Part shown: positions 32,667 to 44,565 of the stretch, piece after piece
Layout of the letters: each line of letters starts with the position of its first letter
Numbering within the stretch: position 1 is the stretch's first letter
Assembly (NCBI GenBank): GCA_004154925.1
Contig: QJNS01000041.1
Span: 41,815-105,814, forward strand
Direction of reading: 5' to 3'
DNA: 64,000 nucleotides
DNA from: Monosporascus cannonballus
Taxonomy: Eukaryota > Ascomycota > Sordariomycetes > Xylariales
Program-made: the position numbers and the translations under genes
Notes under the pieces: model-generated
Told to the model about the DNA's origin: nothing
The model's input: only the letters and a program-made list of their open reading frames with translations
Database searches by the model: none

Positions 32667-35554
32667 TTACTCGATTTCCTCGATCCTAGGCCGGCCCTGT
32701 ACCCCAGAACCCGGATCCTCTTGCCGCAGTGCCGGTAAACTCACCGGATCCCCGATAGTCAGCCCCACGAGCCGCGTCAGCGTAGCGCCCGGACCGTCGT
32801 CTTCTCTCGCCTCGGGCAGGAGCGCCGTGAGGGTCCAGTTCTCAAGGCTCTCGGCGGCCTCCCTCGCGTTGTGCTGTACGAGTCCGTCTGCGTCCGTCTG
32901 CGCGACATACCGCAGCACGCGCGCGATATCGGCGCGCGTGTCGTCCGGCAGCCCGAAGCCGAGGCGGCGGCGGCGTTCCCGCGCGTCAGCGAGCACGCGC
33001 ACGAGGGCGAGGACGACGTGCACGGCGGCACGCCGTAGGATACCCGTCTCGGGTCCGCGCTCGAGCGTTAGCACGTCCAGACACAGGTCCACGGATGCCT
33101 CGACGAGCGCAGCCCCTGGCCCTGCCGCGTTGGTCTCGAGCGCCGCCGTGAAGATCGATAGCGCCGACGCGCGTATGCGGACGTCTTCGCTGCCGCGCCT
33201 GCTCTCCCACCCGCCGACTATCCGTGCAATCGCCTCATCGCGCGCACGCTCCCCCTCAGTCCGCTCGTCGTCGCTGCCGAGGTCGGGCACCTCGCCGCCC
33301 CAGGTGTTCGAGGCCTCCTTGTGCTTCCTCGCCCGCGCGCGCACGTCACGCTCCTGTCTCTTTTCCGTCTTGGGCCGGTGGCCCCGGCGGCCCGCCGTCG
33401 CGAGGAGGTTCTCGCATACAGTAGCGGCGACGTCGCCCGTAAAGGTCTCGCCTAGGCGCTGGATGACTTGTAGTAGAGCCTCGCCGAAGCGGAGGCGGGT
33501 ATCGGTATTGGCCTTCTCGCCAGCATCGACGTAGTGCTCGAGAATATCCTTTGTGACCGATTTGGGGTGTCGCGTCGCGAGCTGCGTGAAGAGCTTTATT
33601 GCTCGTAGGTTCGTATAGTCTTCATCCTCGCTCAATAGCGAGGAGAGCAACGCTAGTATCGCGGGGATGTCGAGGATGGAGCTGTTAGCTTGGATCAAAG
33701 AGGACAGAAGGTTCAGGCCTTCAGACCGCACAGGCGGTGGTGAGTCGGGCTCTGTGATGTATTGTATCGCGAGATTGTAGGTCCTACGGTCCTCCACCTG
33801 CTTCTCTGTCGGTGCCGATAGCCGGTCTGATGGGTCGTCTATTGTGTCGCGGTATGTAAGCAGGAGAGAAAGGTTATGCGCCGTCTGCGACACGTCGGCA
33901 TTATGGGCTTTCCTGATAATATCGAGAGACGCCTCGACAGAGGACAAGATGTCGCTGTCAATGTCCGATTTCCTGAAGCTTGGTGCTGTTACGACGAGGT
34001 TGAGTAAACTGAGTGCGATAGCCGTTGAATCATTGTCCTCCCTAGTTGCATTGAAGTCACGGAGTATCCGACTAACAAGGGTCAACATGGTTTTCGGATC
34101 GTGGACTAGTTTGTTAGGAATCATTTCCAGCATCTTTTGCAGCACTTTTGCCTTTATTAGAGACGTCCTAGGATCGTCCAACAGTTCTTCCTCAACCCTG
34201 ATCTTGATCTCTGGAAGCACTACTTGTTTTGCTAGTGAGTCTCGTAGGAGAACTAGGAACAAGGCAGAGATCTGTGCATCGGAGTCCAGTGACTGTAAGA
34301 GCTCTACGAACGTAGTGGCCTTGGATTCCAGTTCGCCGACATCGAGTTGGCGGTGCTCAGAAGTTTGGCCATATCGAAGCCATCTCACATGGATGCCACT
34401 GTCTGTCGAGCACTCGTATGTCCACTGAAACCGGGCCTCGTCACTTTCCCCCTTGTAAAGGAGGTTATCAACGAGTTCTTGGAAATGTGTCGCAGTTTCT
34501 GAGACCTTCAAAAACATCTCGAGGAGCGTCTTTGCAGGGCGACTATATCGATTCGCGATGTTCTTGTCTTGTTGCGACCACGATGACAATGCCCAAAGTT
34601 GCGGCACTATATTATGAAGAAGTCTCCTCGCCAAACCCGGGTTGGGATGGGAGTTGAGTAACGACGTAAGCCGCCTTAGAGACGTGGCTAGCTCATCTGG
34701 TTCCACAATCACGGCCCGTGTGCTCACATTAATGATATCATCTATGTCTTCCATTGGGGCCTCTGCAGAACTCAGAGGTCGGACAGCCTGAGGCCGGGAA
34801 GGCTGTACGGGATCGCCCGGGTTAGTAGCCAAGCTCGGGTTGATGTTTGTAAGCATTGGAATTGCAAAGGCGTCCCATCCGGCGCCACCTGGCAGTTGAT
34901 CATTAGTATAATGGTCTCGTTCACGGTCTCCGGGCGAACTTGAAGACCTACCCAAAGAGCCATACTTTCGCCTACCCAAAATACCGAAGCCGATGACATA
35001 AGCAGCAACTTTGGCTAGGTCAATGCCATCCTTCCCATCCAAAAGCGCAAGAAGTTGCGGCGCGATGCTGGTAAACCACTCCCTATGGTCGATGCCTGCG
35101 GATGGAACCGAAAGAAGATTAGAGGCCATCTTAAGGGCCTCCATGGTGATGTTGGCGCCCTGTTTCTGAGGGGTCGCGGCTTCAGACATCTTCACCGTGC
35201 TAGAAGGATGAACCGAGAAGACGAATTCAAGGACTGCTCGGACGCCATCTGGACGCTGGGGAAGGCGGGTGAGCTCATTCATCAGACGGGTGTGGAGCCA
35301 GTCTGGGACCCGCCCCGGCTTGATGAGGATATTCAAGGCTCTTATGAGAGGAATAGTATTCGTTCTGCAGAGGTTATTAGGTAGTTCTTATGATGGGACT
35401 CGTTCATAATTACTTACTGTGAAATGAGAAGGTTGAAGTCTCGAAAGTCTGCTGAACTCTTCTTCTTGTTAGATGGGTCAAAGGCCATGGTCGCTGCGTC
35501 CTCGATGGCCTTTACGAGGGAGTCCTCGGCCTCTTTAGCTCGTCTCTTTTCCAT
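32667..35554 (-). CDS. RNA polymerase II assembly/import factor RTP1 (TANGO6 family)
   Basis: Two exons: 35418-35554 and 32667-35364, with intron 35365-35417 (GTAAGT to CTGCAG). The protein begins MEKRRAKEAEDSLVKAIED; the joint gives NLLISQ-TNTIPLIRALNILI. Helical HEAT-like repeats run throughout. Landmarks are RPDGVRAVLEFVFSVHPSS, KQGANITMEALKMASNLL, APQLLALLDG, AAYVIGFGILGRRKYG, and the RTP1-C1/C2 stretches with AIKLFTQLA and RLRFGEALLQVIQRLGE. Length is about 940 residues, within family range. Yeast Rtp1 interacts with RNA polymerase II subunits and nucleoporins and aids assembly or nuclear import; the human homologue is TANGO6. The start could lie further upstream if another 5' exon exists near 35590-35690, where a coding-like frame is open. 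Confidence 0.85.
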
Positions 35555-37935
35555 CGCGAGGGTTACTATGTGCAGCTGTAGCCTCAGATTGTCAAAATGG
35601 CGTAGGCATATCTTGCCAAGACTCTGCTTCCTGTTGCATTAGTTCAACCTTTTTGGGAGCAGCAATAATCCTTGTCAGGAAGTAGTTTCCTTGATCGCGT
35701 CCGTAATCCTTAAACTACAACTGGAAAAACCAATCAAGTCGCTGTCCACGCCACGTTTGACCATGCTGAGGTTCAAATGGTAATAGTTGTCAATAAATAC
35801 AATCAAATGCTTTGTAGACGGTGTTTCCTCGTTTACATACATGTGTGGTGTACATCCAGGTACCAAACCGACGTAGTGTCAACCATTTTGCACGGGGATT
35901 TGAGAGCCCGACTGCCAGGTGGCAGCCAGTCCTGTCAGCCGGCAAGGCGCGTGCCACCAAGACAAAGACGCGATCTCTCATCCTCCCTCCATTTAGTTAT
36001 TTCCATTCTCATCACAAACTCTACCTGGGAACCCCAGTCGCCAGCTTTCTACGTCGGCACTAGAGACAAATTTGTTTGCGATGTTCAATCGAGATACGAC
36101 TTGCATCGTTTCCAGACCTGTCGATCCTCTTCAATTGAAGCTCTCTCGCTCGTCCCCCCTTTGGTAGGCAATCGCGCACCACAAAACTCGCATGACGCCT
36201 CCCCCACAGTTCTCCGATTCCCATTTTCCGAAAGGAATGTCTTCGGACCCCTCGGTTGGTCCGATACCCACACGGCGCGTCGCAGTTCGGGGTCAATGGG
36301 ACCTAATGTTCATGCCGCGTGTGGATCGCCGTGTGAGGGTGGCTAGCTGGCTAGCTTGCGAGACCCGCTGTTGGGAATGGCGTTTCGGAACTTAACCCTA
36401 AGCTATCATTTGGTTCTAGTCTTGCGCTCATAGTCGTCCAGGCCCGCTTTCTAGACTTCTAGTTGTTTGTGTGAGGTTGTGCGCTGCTGAAAAGCAGGGT
36501 GCGCTGAGCCGGCTTCTGGTGGTGGAAGGGCGGTAGGACATTCCAGTCGTCTTTGGCGTGTGAAGGTCTTTGCCATGAGTCGTCAGGTAAGAACTCCTGG
36601 CCTGGAGTCGCTCGTCGGCACTGCTCCGCTGGAACTTGTACTCTGGTCATACGGATTGTGCTGTGGTGTTCGTCGGAGCTACAGAGTCGAAAGATACTTC
36701 CTGGACGGCTTGCTGCTTTGCTGGGTATGATATCGGCCTCGTGGCCATATCGGTGCGTCTGAGAACGTGTGGGTAGGGCAAGGCAGCGGCTTCATACAGT
36801 CAGAGCGAGAGCATTTCACCCCCTTCTTGCCGTTGACCCGCCTCGCCGGAATCACTCAGCTCCTTTGCGCTTTGTGAACGAGCGTCATCTCGGTTACAAA
36901 CAGAATTGCTCGACCTTTGGTCTCATACTTATTGTCGTGTTGTATGCTCTCGGCACTCACATGCTCTTGTCACGCCCAGCAATTTGCAGTGGCCGGAATA
37001 GACCCGGCTATTTTCTAAGTAATCCCGGAATTATCGACTTCGTCTCTGTACTCTTCCGACTCACAGCACCATGCTACGGCACCCGCCATCAGCGTGCTCC
37101 CTGTGAGGTCCGACCAGGCGCATTAGCTTCCTCTCGTGGGCTTTGCCCCACGATGACGGAAGGCGCCAAACTTTCGACGATTGCCCCTGCGGTAGTCGGC
37201 GGAACTTCCTCATCTCTACCAGCAATGGACTGAGAGGAGATGACGAGTGCGGTTTTTATCGACGTCTTTTGATCGCACGCATCTGCCCTCCTTGCCGCCC
37301 CCGGGCTCGACGGAGAGGAATCAAAAACTAGTCTGCGTTGGCTATGCGTTCAACAGAGAGCTCTTCTTTGAAGTGGGTTCGGCAGGAATGTCATGATGGC
37401 AACCGCCGATTTCGATAAACAAATTCGTCGACGACAGTTCTGGTTTATTGGACGCTAATGACGGGGTAATCGGGGTCGTGGGTTGAGGTAATCAGCATGA
37501 ATTGTGTCGCCTCGCAAGACGCAGAGACCGGGACCCATCTAGAGTTGGAGTCAAAGCTTAGAGCTTGTCCGGTCTTTGCGGATTGCCTGTAGCAGCATTC
37601 ATAACGATAACCGAGCAATTCAATTTTTTGATTTTGTCAATCTGGAAGACTGGTCTGAAGACAAACCGTAGGCTGTTCTCCGCTCTGGTGGAGGACAGCC
37701 CCCTATTTTTCACGATAAGTCATCATGCAATTCGGGCTTTTATGGATGGATGCTGACATCACGCAGGCAACGAAACTTTCTAGGTAGAGTCGAGAGCTGG
37801 ATGATAGCATTATTTGACTCTCCGCACTTGAAATACATCAAAATTTCCCCCGGTTGGTGGAATTTGACCGAATGTCGTCTCTGGGAATCCCATCATGATA
37901 ATGCCGACTCTCCCTAGTGATTCTACCAAGCTTGC
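35555..37935. other. Long intergenic region, no gene recognised
   Basis: 2.4 kb between RTP1 (5' end) and the GNAT gene (3' end). Open frames at 35777-36346 and 36769-37233 (+) are Ser/Arg/Pro-rich without family features. A short open frame from the ATG at 36192 could be a uORF or small gene. Around 35590-35690 (-) a frame reading NYFLTRIIAAPKKVELMQQ could be an extra 5' exon of RTP1. Confidence 0.35.
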
Positions 37936-38678
37936 CTATATCTCATACGTTTCTGGGTAACCCCTTTCTGACCATGTCTCAAAGTCCACGTCCTTCGCTG
38001 CACTGGGCATCTTGATCATCAATGGAACTTCGACATCCCCTGGGTGACCAGTTACTTCCTCCGGGAGCACCACCTTCTCGTGTGATACCCTTTTAAAACC
38101 GACGCTGTCGTAGAGCGGCACACCCTCGAAAGTTGCTTCGAGATAAATTGGAAGTTTGAGCTGCTCGGCGATATCGATACCCCACTGCGCAAGCAACCGT
38201 CCAGCACCTCGTCGTCGATGATCTGGGTGCACAGCCATTGACCCAAGATCTCGATTGATATCAGTTGGAGCTCGCTGCAGTAGCGTGTCGTGTTGGATAA
38301 CTCACAGACGTGTCTTCGCTTTCCAAAGAGCTTCTCTCTCATGTCCCACATGGGCAAAATAACGCCCTTGGCCTTGTCCCAGTCTTCGCCGCTCAACCAT
38401 GGAATCCGGTCGGGCTTTTCCCATCCATTCTCCTCGCCCAGTCGCCAGAAGATCTCCCAGATGGCCATGCCGACGATGTCTCCGGTGTCGGTGTCCACGC
38501 ACTTGATCGGATGCTCGACTTGACCCCATCCTTTTTTAATGTACTGTATCTGGACTTTCCGATCCGCGCCTTCGGGGAAGAGGACGCTGACGACCGCCTG
38601 ACCCTTGAACGCTGCGAACCAGACATCATAGAATGGCTCGAGTTCGGCTTCCAGAGCGGGCAACACGATTAACGGCAT
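37936..38678 (-). CDS. GNAT-family N-acetyltransferase
   Basis: Two exons: 38306-38678 and 37936-38249, with a 55-nt intron (GTGAGT to CGAG). ATG 38678 opens MPLIVLPALEAELEPFYDVWF; the upstream in-frame TTG is rejected. The splice joint reads HV-YLGSMAVHPDHRRRGAGRLL, where RRRGAG is the acetyl-CoA pyrophosphate-binding loop (motif A). YDSVGFKRV near the C-terminus is motif B. Total about 228 residues, as usual for fungal cytosolic GNATs. Such proteins acetylate small amines, peptides or antibiotics; the acceptor is unknown. All conserved elements are present, so it should be active. Confidence 0.87.
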
Positions 38679-39774
38679 GTTGGATAGGCGCTGGGGCAAT
38701 ATAAGGAGTGGCTTTCCCCTTCGACTCTCCTAGCTCGAGAGTTGACTTTTTTGTGGCGATAGCGAGTGATTCTGTGAAGGGCAATATGAGAGCTGAGAGT
38801 AGGATGGTTTCAACCGAGCAGATGAGGCAAACTCTCAGCATCTGATGGAAGTTTGTAATCTACTCCGATGTACAAAACTAGGTCTTCACCTGGTAGCTAG
38901 CAAGCTCTTTATATAATGGATGACTGAGCATATTCTCTAGCCCAATCCCTCGATTGCATTAGCTTTTACCTTGGCCCTCACGCTGAGCATGCGTCCTCGA
39001 CGCCGAGGAGAACTCAACATGCCCCCTTTTGGCCGCCAAGCCCTGCCTCGTATTCGTATTACCCCCTGGAAGTCCCATGCTTACATAAGGAGGCGCCATG
39101 GAAATGACAATTGGCATCCTCGAAATGCTCAACCTCGTCTCTCCTTCCCACATTATTCGTATTCGGGTCTCAATGGCTAACAATAGGCAAGTGCTTAAGC
39201 ATATTTCATCCATCTCTTTTTGTTGGCACGACTACTGCTTCAACTAGGCCCAATTACGACGATTCAGGCTAATCCGGGGGCTCGGTGCCAGTTGGTAGGG
39301 TAACTCAGGCATATAGACGGTTCGGCCCATTCTCGTGACAATATTTCGGCGCCCGATGAGTGAGGCCCGCCACTTACCAAATTCACGGACCAAGTGGACC
39401 CCTCATCCATCCAGAGCCCAGATTAGTCTGAACATGTGCGCTCTAGGTTCTTGTTGGTGTTTCGACTGGAGGCCGCATCACACTGTGCGGTAAATCATCT
39501 CTCCGTTGTGGTTAGAAGAAGAGGGAACCTAGCCCCGAACGGCATCCGCCTAGATACCTTTGACATCTATTACAAGGATATCACCGCAATTATTAAGGTC
39601 GACTTCGTTTGATATCTTGACCAGCAAGCCCCATGTGTTCATTAGCATTCTATAGTTATTTCAAACAGCTGAGCGACCGAGTCCACCATCGCTTAGACCA
39701 TGTTCTAGGACTACAGCCGATAGCCTACGTCTCATTATCAGCCTTCCGCTTTTGGCGCCTTTCAAACTCGGTCA

Positions 39775-39800
39775 GGTTAGGTTAGATTAGGTTAGGGATT
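39775..39800 (+). repeat. Interstitial telomere-like repeat (degenerate TTAGG)
   Basis: Four tandem GTTAGG/ATTAGG-like units ending TTAGGG. The fungal telomere repeat is TTAGGG, so this may be a chance array or a small telomeric insertion. Confidence 0.55.
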
Positions 39801-41038
39801 ACTAGCAGGAGAGAAATTCCATTCATATCTCAGTGATAGTGACAACATTCATAACCATAAGAAGCAAACCCCTCTTGGCAAGCCTGGTTAGTTGGTATCG
39901 AGACGGAGGGTGGTATGACCGACATGTCTTCCTACCTCCCACCAGATACCTACTTATGTTCCGGACACAACCCAGCCTCAAATGAATACATTACCCAGAG
40001 CCTGAAGCGGGCCATCTTTACCATCGAACCTTATTCGGTGCCTTGAACCCATGTTCGGTCGAAGCTTCAATACAGCCTTTGAGAGGAGGGTCCTATATGA
40101 GTGTAAATAAAGGCAAATGGAAAGCTAATCGCGGCGAATCAGATGATCTATCTTCGTTCAGGGGAGGCGGCTCGCTACGCCAACTAGGAGGCAGGAGGGT
40201 GTGTTACGGAGAGATCTCCCGGTAGTGAGGCTGATTATGAGGGAAACGTCATGGGTGCTCCGATACAGATGGGAGCCGGCGCGGAGCAAAATTATTAAAC
40301 ACCAGCCACCTGTCACACCCAGAAGAGTCGCAGCAAGCTGGGCTCGGCTTGGATCACTTATATTCTGCATCGCCCCGCGGCTTCGCCAGCCTCTCCATCC
40401 TACATCTACCTGACGACAGATATACCACGTCGCTTTTTATAAAAAGTATTTTATAAGGCCTGCGATTACAATATTCTCCTGTTACCCAAAGCATAATTTG
40501 GATGAATAATGCCTCATTGGAAGCTGCAGCTGGGCCCGACAACACCTGCGTTCTAAAATTTAGAACTGGTTCATCATCGACGGTATCCATTTCTGCAATG
40601 GGGAATATAGCGGCTACTTGTTGAAGATTTTTGGGACGAGGCAGGCAGACACTCCCAACGCAGGAAACGACTCGAAAGGGACACTATTGGCGATACCCAA
40701 CCCACCCCGCAACTCCACTTTGTGATACAACTCGTGCCATTTCCCACGAGCCCTCCGCAACTGCCCTTCTCGACCGGAACTGGAGTGTTGCAAGATTATC
40801 CCAACGGCGCGGACCAACATGGGTTGACCGGCGATAGGGATGCCACCTCGACTGCCCTTGTGCAGTCTAGAGCAGAGCAGCACCGCTATCAGTCTTGTCA
40901 AGTGCTAACAGCAGACCCGACAATGAAGTCGACATCAATGCCTTTGCTGAGCAGGGCTCTGAGACTCCTCAAATGCAAGAGAAGGGAAACCTACTGCAGT
41001 CAGTGATAGGAAACCTTTAGAAAATTGCAGCATATGAG

Positions 41039-41080
41039 CATGGCCACGTAGTTCAGGTAATAGCACTAATCCCTACAGGT
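41039..41080 (+). repeat. Short dispersed repeat, copy 1
   Basis: GGCCACGTAGTTCAGGT followed by CACTAATCCCTACAGG matches 50803-50850 with a few changes. Neither terminal repeats nor duplications are evident, so its class is unknown. Confidence 0.5.
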
Positions 41081-41451
41081 AATATTTTCTATACGCCCTC
41101 GAGGCATGGCTTGTTCATGGGAAATCAGGTGGAATGTTGATAATCACTGCAGTTTTAGCATCGAAAATGGGGGTAAGTGAGGGAAGGACTTCCAGCCTTG
41201 CAACCCCTGATTGGATAGGGGCCGGTCAAGTTTCCGGTCCGGTGTGGCGTACAGACCAATGACGACCCCAGGTTGTGCCTGGGCTTGCATATCAGCTGAA
41301 CCATCGATTTCTCAAAGTGTTGCGGCCTTCCCTCTCTTTAATACTTCTTAAAAAGCTACCCGATTCCGCAGAGCCTGATGTGCTTTTCTCGCCCTTTTCC
41401 TCCCTCCATCCACCTCAGGCCCCGCCAGGTTGACAACCACTGATCACACCA

Positions 41452-43055
41452 ATGGCCACAAACATTACGGCAACAAACACTACCATCGCAGATGGATCAG
41501 GAATGGTTGGTTGGGTCTCCCCGGACGCCCGACGAAACACCTTGGATATCATCCTGAGTTGCTTGTCCATCTTTTTGGTCTGCTCGTGGAAATGCGTCCA
41601 CCTGAATTTGCCAACATTTGAAGAGAGCCGCGCAGGGTGGCATAAAGTCACCATTTCCGGCAAGGATTGGAATATTCCCGTGTTTCCGGAACGCCCGCTC
41701 CTTCGGAAATGGGGCCGCAAGTTGATGTGGATGGGTCTTATCTCAATCGCCCCTGAGCTAGGCGTCGCCTTGGCCGTCAAGCAATGGGAGGCTGCCCGCG
41801 AATCCGCATATGGAGAGTCTTATACGATGACGCATTCGTTCTATGCCCAGATGGGCGGCATTGTACTTCGGGTTGTCAGAGCACTGCCCGAAAAGCATTC
41901 AGCTCGTCCACCTGATAAGATCGTAGAAGCAGAGCCGCCACGGGTGACAGGGCCCGACGCGCGCATCGAGAAGATTACAGTAAAATCAGTTAAAGCGGTG
42001 GACGACAACATCATCGCCGCGAATGTTGTATCACCTAAGATGGCTCTGCCTTTTTTCAGAAAGCCCATTTTGCGAGGCGATGATACGAAATCACCCGAGT
42101 TTGTGGGCGATTACATCATTGAAAGATGTAAGGAACCCCCTTCCATCACCTATGAGATCAAGAGGCTTGCAACGGCTGGAGCATTTCTCTCTCTCCGTCC
42201 CAGCTGGGTCAACAGCTGACTCTCCTCATCCCAGATGACCCCACCATCCGTGGCCTTACATCCACAATCGACGAGGAGGAAATAGCCGATCGAAGCAAGT
42301 CCGACCCCTTTACCAAGTTGTTTGCCATCGTACAGTCCGGCTGGCTCATCGTTTCGAGCATCGCGCGCGTCCACCGCGGCCACGCCATTACCGAGCTCGA
42401 ACTAGCCACCATGGCTTTCATAATTTGTGCTCTCGTCATGTACATCTTTTGGTGGAATAAGCCCTATGGAGTTGAACAAAGGTCTCTTCTTGTCCGGGTA
42501 ATCTCCAGCTCCGACGAGCTGGTTCGCTTCCGTGACTTAACTGTAGGGGATCAGTTTATGGCTGATAAACGAGTTCCAGATTTGGACTGGGAAGGTTTCA
42601 CAGAGCTGATCGTGAACAACGACATCACCAAGGACTTCGACCTGACGGGCGACTGGCCTACCGTGGCTCTCTACCTGAGCGGCATGACCTTCTCCGCTGT
42701 CCATGTCGCCGCGTGGAACTGGGAGTTCCCGACCCCTCTGATACGGACTATATGGAGAGCGGCCACGCTGACTGCCCTCACTGCCTCATGTCTGCCCTTT
42801 ATCGTCATACCCCTCTATCATATATCGACCGCGGGTATGTTGGTCCTAAGCCGCATAATTTTTCGCCGTCGAATTGCGAGCGCTGTGGAGCTCGTCCCCG
42901 CAATTATAGCTGGGATTGTATCATGGGGAATGGCTTTTGCATATGTCGTCTCCCGTTTAATCATCCTGTTTCTTACGTTCTATTGCTTCACGTCTATGCC
43001 TGCGAGCGCATATGAGAAGGTGGAATGGACGGGATACATCCCTCACTTTTCCTAG
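41452..43055 (+). CDS. Fungal integral membrane protein of unknown function
   Basis: Proposed exons 41452-42127 and 42235-43055, with a 107-nt intron (GTAAGG to CCCAG); the frame then reads IIER-YDPTIRGL. Features match a common fungal family of unnamed polytopic proteins: WVSPDARRNTLDI near the N-terminus, LISIAPELGVALAVKQW, THSFYAQMGG, EIADRSKSD, LFAIVQSGWLIVSSIAR, ITELELATMAFIICALVMYIFWWNKP. Six to eight hydrophobic helices lie mainly in the C-terminal half. Members are often found near het-like or secreted-protein genes, but no activity is established. The intron choice is my inference; unspliced, a stop follows at 42217. Confidence 0.75.
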
Positions 43056-43163
43056 GAACCCGGCTACCTTACCAACCTTGCCATGAACAGCTCAAATTAA
43101 TGCCAAGTCATCAGTCTTACTCATCTCAACACTCGTTACCCCTGAACCACCTAAACTACCACC

Positions 43164-43412
43164 TTAGCCCAAGGGACTCATAGGTACTCCCCAAACCACC
43201 ACAACCCTTAGCTCAGAAACATCCACCCAAGCCGCCGGCCCATGATTCCTTGCCCGCAGATATCCAATCGGTCTAAACCAACCCTCACCATCATTCTCCA
43301 AACCAGTCCAATAGGCTTTGCACACCCACCTCCCCCCCCCCCCAGGCACCTGCCGCCCGTCATACGTCACAATCATAAAGAAGTACTCGCTCCCTCCTCC
43401 TATCCACACTCA
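43164..43412 (-). other. Possible small coding fragment of unknown family
   Basis: An open frame (ending TAA at 43164) encodes FFMIVTYDGRQVPGG, GRWVCKAYWTGLENDGEGWF and RPIGYLRA, which reads like real protein, but no in-frame ATG precedes it closely and a 12-C homopolymer (43332-43343) falls inside, where sequencing error is likely. It may be an exon of a small gene or a remnant. Confidence 0.3.
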
Positions 43413-43859
43413 TGACTACTGTCCCTAGCACCCGGAGCAAAGGAGGTGGTTGCTACAACTCTAACCCAGGGTGTTCAGATTGACGGCCAGTCATCAAAGA
43501 CATCCCCCCTGTCCCAAGGACCAGAACGAAATATCGCCCTTCCCCTCAGCGCCAGAGCGCCCTTACAAATCGGCCGCCACATTCACAGCTCTGTTCTTTA
43601 GATTTTTCCTTGAGTCGCTGGCATATCACTTCTATACCTACCCGTGTAGAATGCCCGTGGAGCTAAACAACAAATCATTTTTCATTTGCCTGCTAAATGG
43701 CCCACTATAGCTGACTTTCCCAGTCTAATTCTCCAAAACGAAGACACTCTGGTACATAAAGTTTAATCTGGCTGCAGTTTGTGCATTCTTGTCCGCGCCT
43801 CGCATAATCCATGAATAGATTGATCTGTCTAGTATATCTACATCTCAGATTCCAAATCT

Positions 43860-44302
43860 TCAATCAAGTCGACCCACGCCACGGGAGAGCAAAAGGAATG
43901 GACCGCCAAAGTGTTACAACGCCTCGCTGATGTGTTTCCTTTTCGGAACACGAAAACAGAGAAGAATGGATGAGTTATCTTCCGCATACGCAACCCACCC
44001 TTAAATTGCGGAAGACGACAGATGGCGATGAGGCACCGGCAGGCCTTCTGTCTAGAGTAGGTGGGAGCTTTCACTTATTGGGAAAATATCACGATGCAGA
44101 GCAAATTCAACGGCAAACACTGGAATTGACGGAGAGGGTGCTGGACAAGGGGCATCCCTCCACACTTACCATAATGAACAACCTCGCACTTGTGCTCCAT
44201 AACCAGGGGAAGTATGAGGAGGTGGAGCAGATGCATCGGCGGGGATTGGAGTTGAGGGAGAAGGTATTGGGCAGACAGCATCCCTGCACAATACGGAGCT
44301 GA
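43860..44302 (+). pseudogene. TPR-repeat 3' remnant of an NLR-like (NB-ARC/TPR) gene
   Basis: The frame STHATGEQKEWTAKVLQRLADVFPF continues, after a one-base frameshift near 43943, into HENREEWMSYLPH, then kinesin-light-chain-type TPR units: LLGKYHDAEQIQRQTLELTERVL, HPSTLTIMNNLALVL, KYEEVEQMHRRGLELREKVLG. This order is typical of the linker and TPR tail of fungal NB-ARC/NACHT-TPR proteins, which act in self/non-self recognition. The nucleotide-binding domain is absent upstream and the repeats stop at 44302, about 35 bp before an LTR-like repeat. It is a truncated, frameshifted fragment. Confidence 0.7.
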
Positions 44303-44336
44303 AGTAGTCGTGAGGTCTCTTTCAAAGCGAAGATAT

Positions 44337-44565
44337 TGTCAGACCCAGCTGAAGTCGATCAAACAGCTAAGCCTTGGCTTAGTTTGATCACCGACTGAAA
44401 CAAGGCTACTTTATGCACCCCCGGTATCTTTTCCTCTTAGCTACAGATGTATTTACATGTATAAAAGGAGGGTTCGCTACCCTCACCTTCTAGCTAGGAC
44501 CTTCCAGAGGTCATGCAACCTTTAATACACCTTTTCTTCAGTTATATGCTTCTGTGTGTGATGCA
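44337..44565 (+). repeat. LTR-like repeat, copy A
   Basis: Starts TGTCAGACC and includes TATAAAAGGAGGGTTCGCTAC, CTAGCTAGGACCTTC and GTTATATGCTTCTGTGTGTGA. The same sequence occurs inverted at 45808-46005. The TG start, TATA box and length of about 200-230 bp suggest an LTR. Similarity continues some bases past 44565 (GGGTCTCATAGAT), so the end is approximate. Confidence 0.6.

Larger units (their letters stand above)
38679..41451. other. Long intergenic region with telomere-like repeat
   Basis: 2.8 kb without a supported gene. It contains a TTAGG-type array (39775-39800) and, at about 41039-41080, a copy of a short dispersed repeat shared with 50803-50850. Confidence 0.5.

Noticed and set aside
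32629..33534. 301-codon plus-strand Ser/Arg-rich open frame
   Set aside because: Antisense to RTP1, a product of GC-rich third positions.
35777..36346. 189-codon open frame upstream of RTP1
   Set aside because: Composition is Ser/Arg/Pro-rich without domains; likely 5' regulatory DNA.
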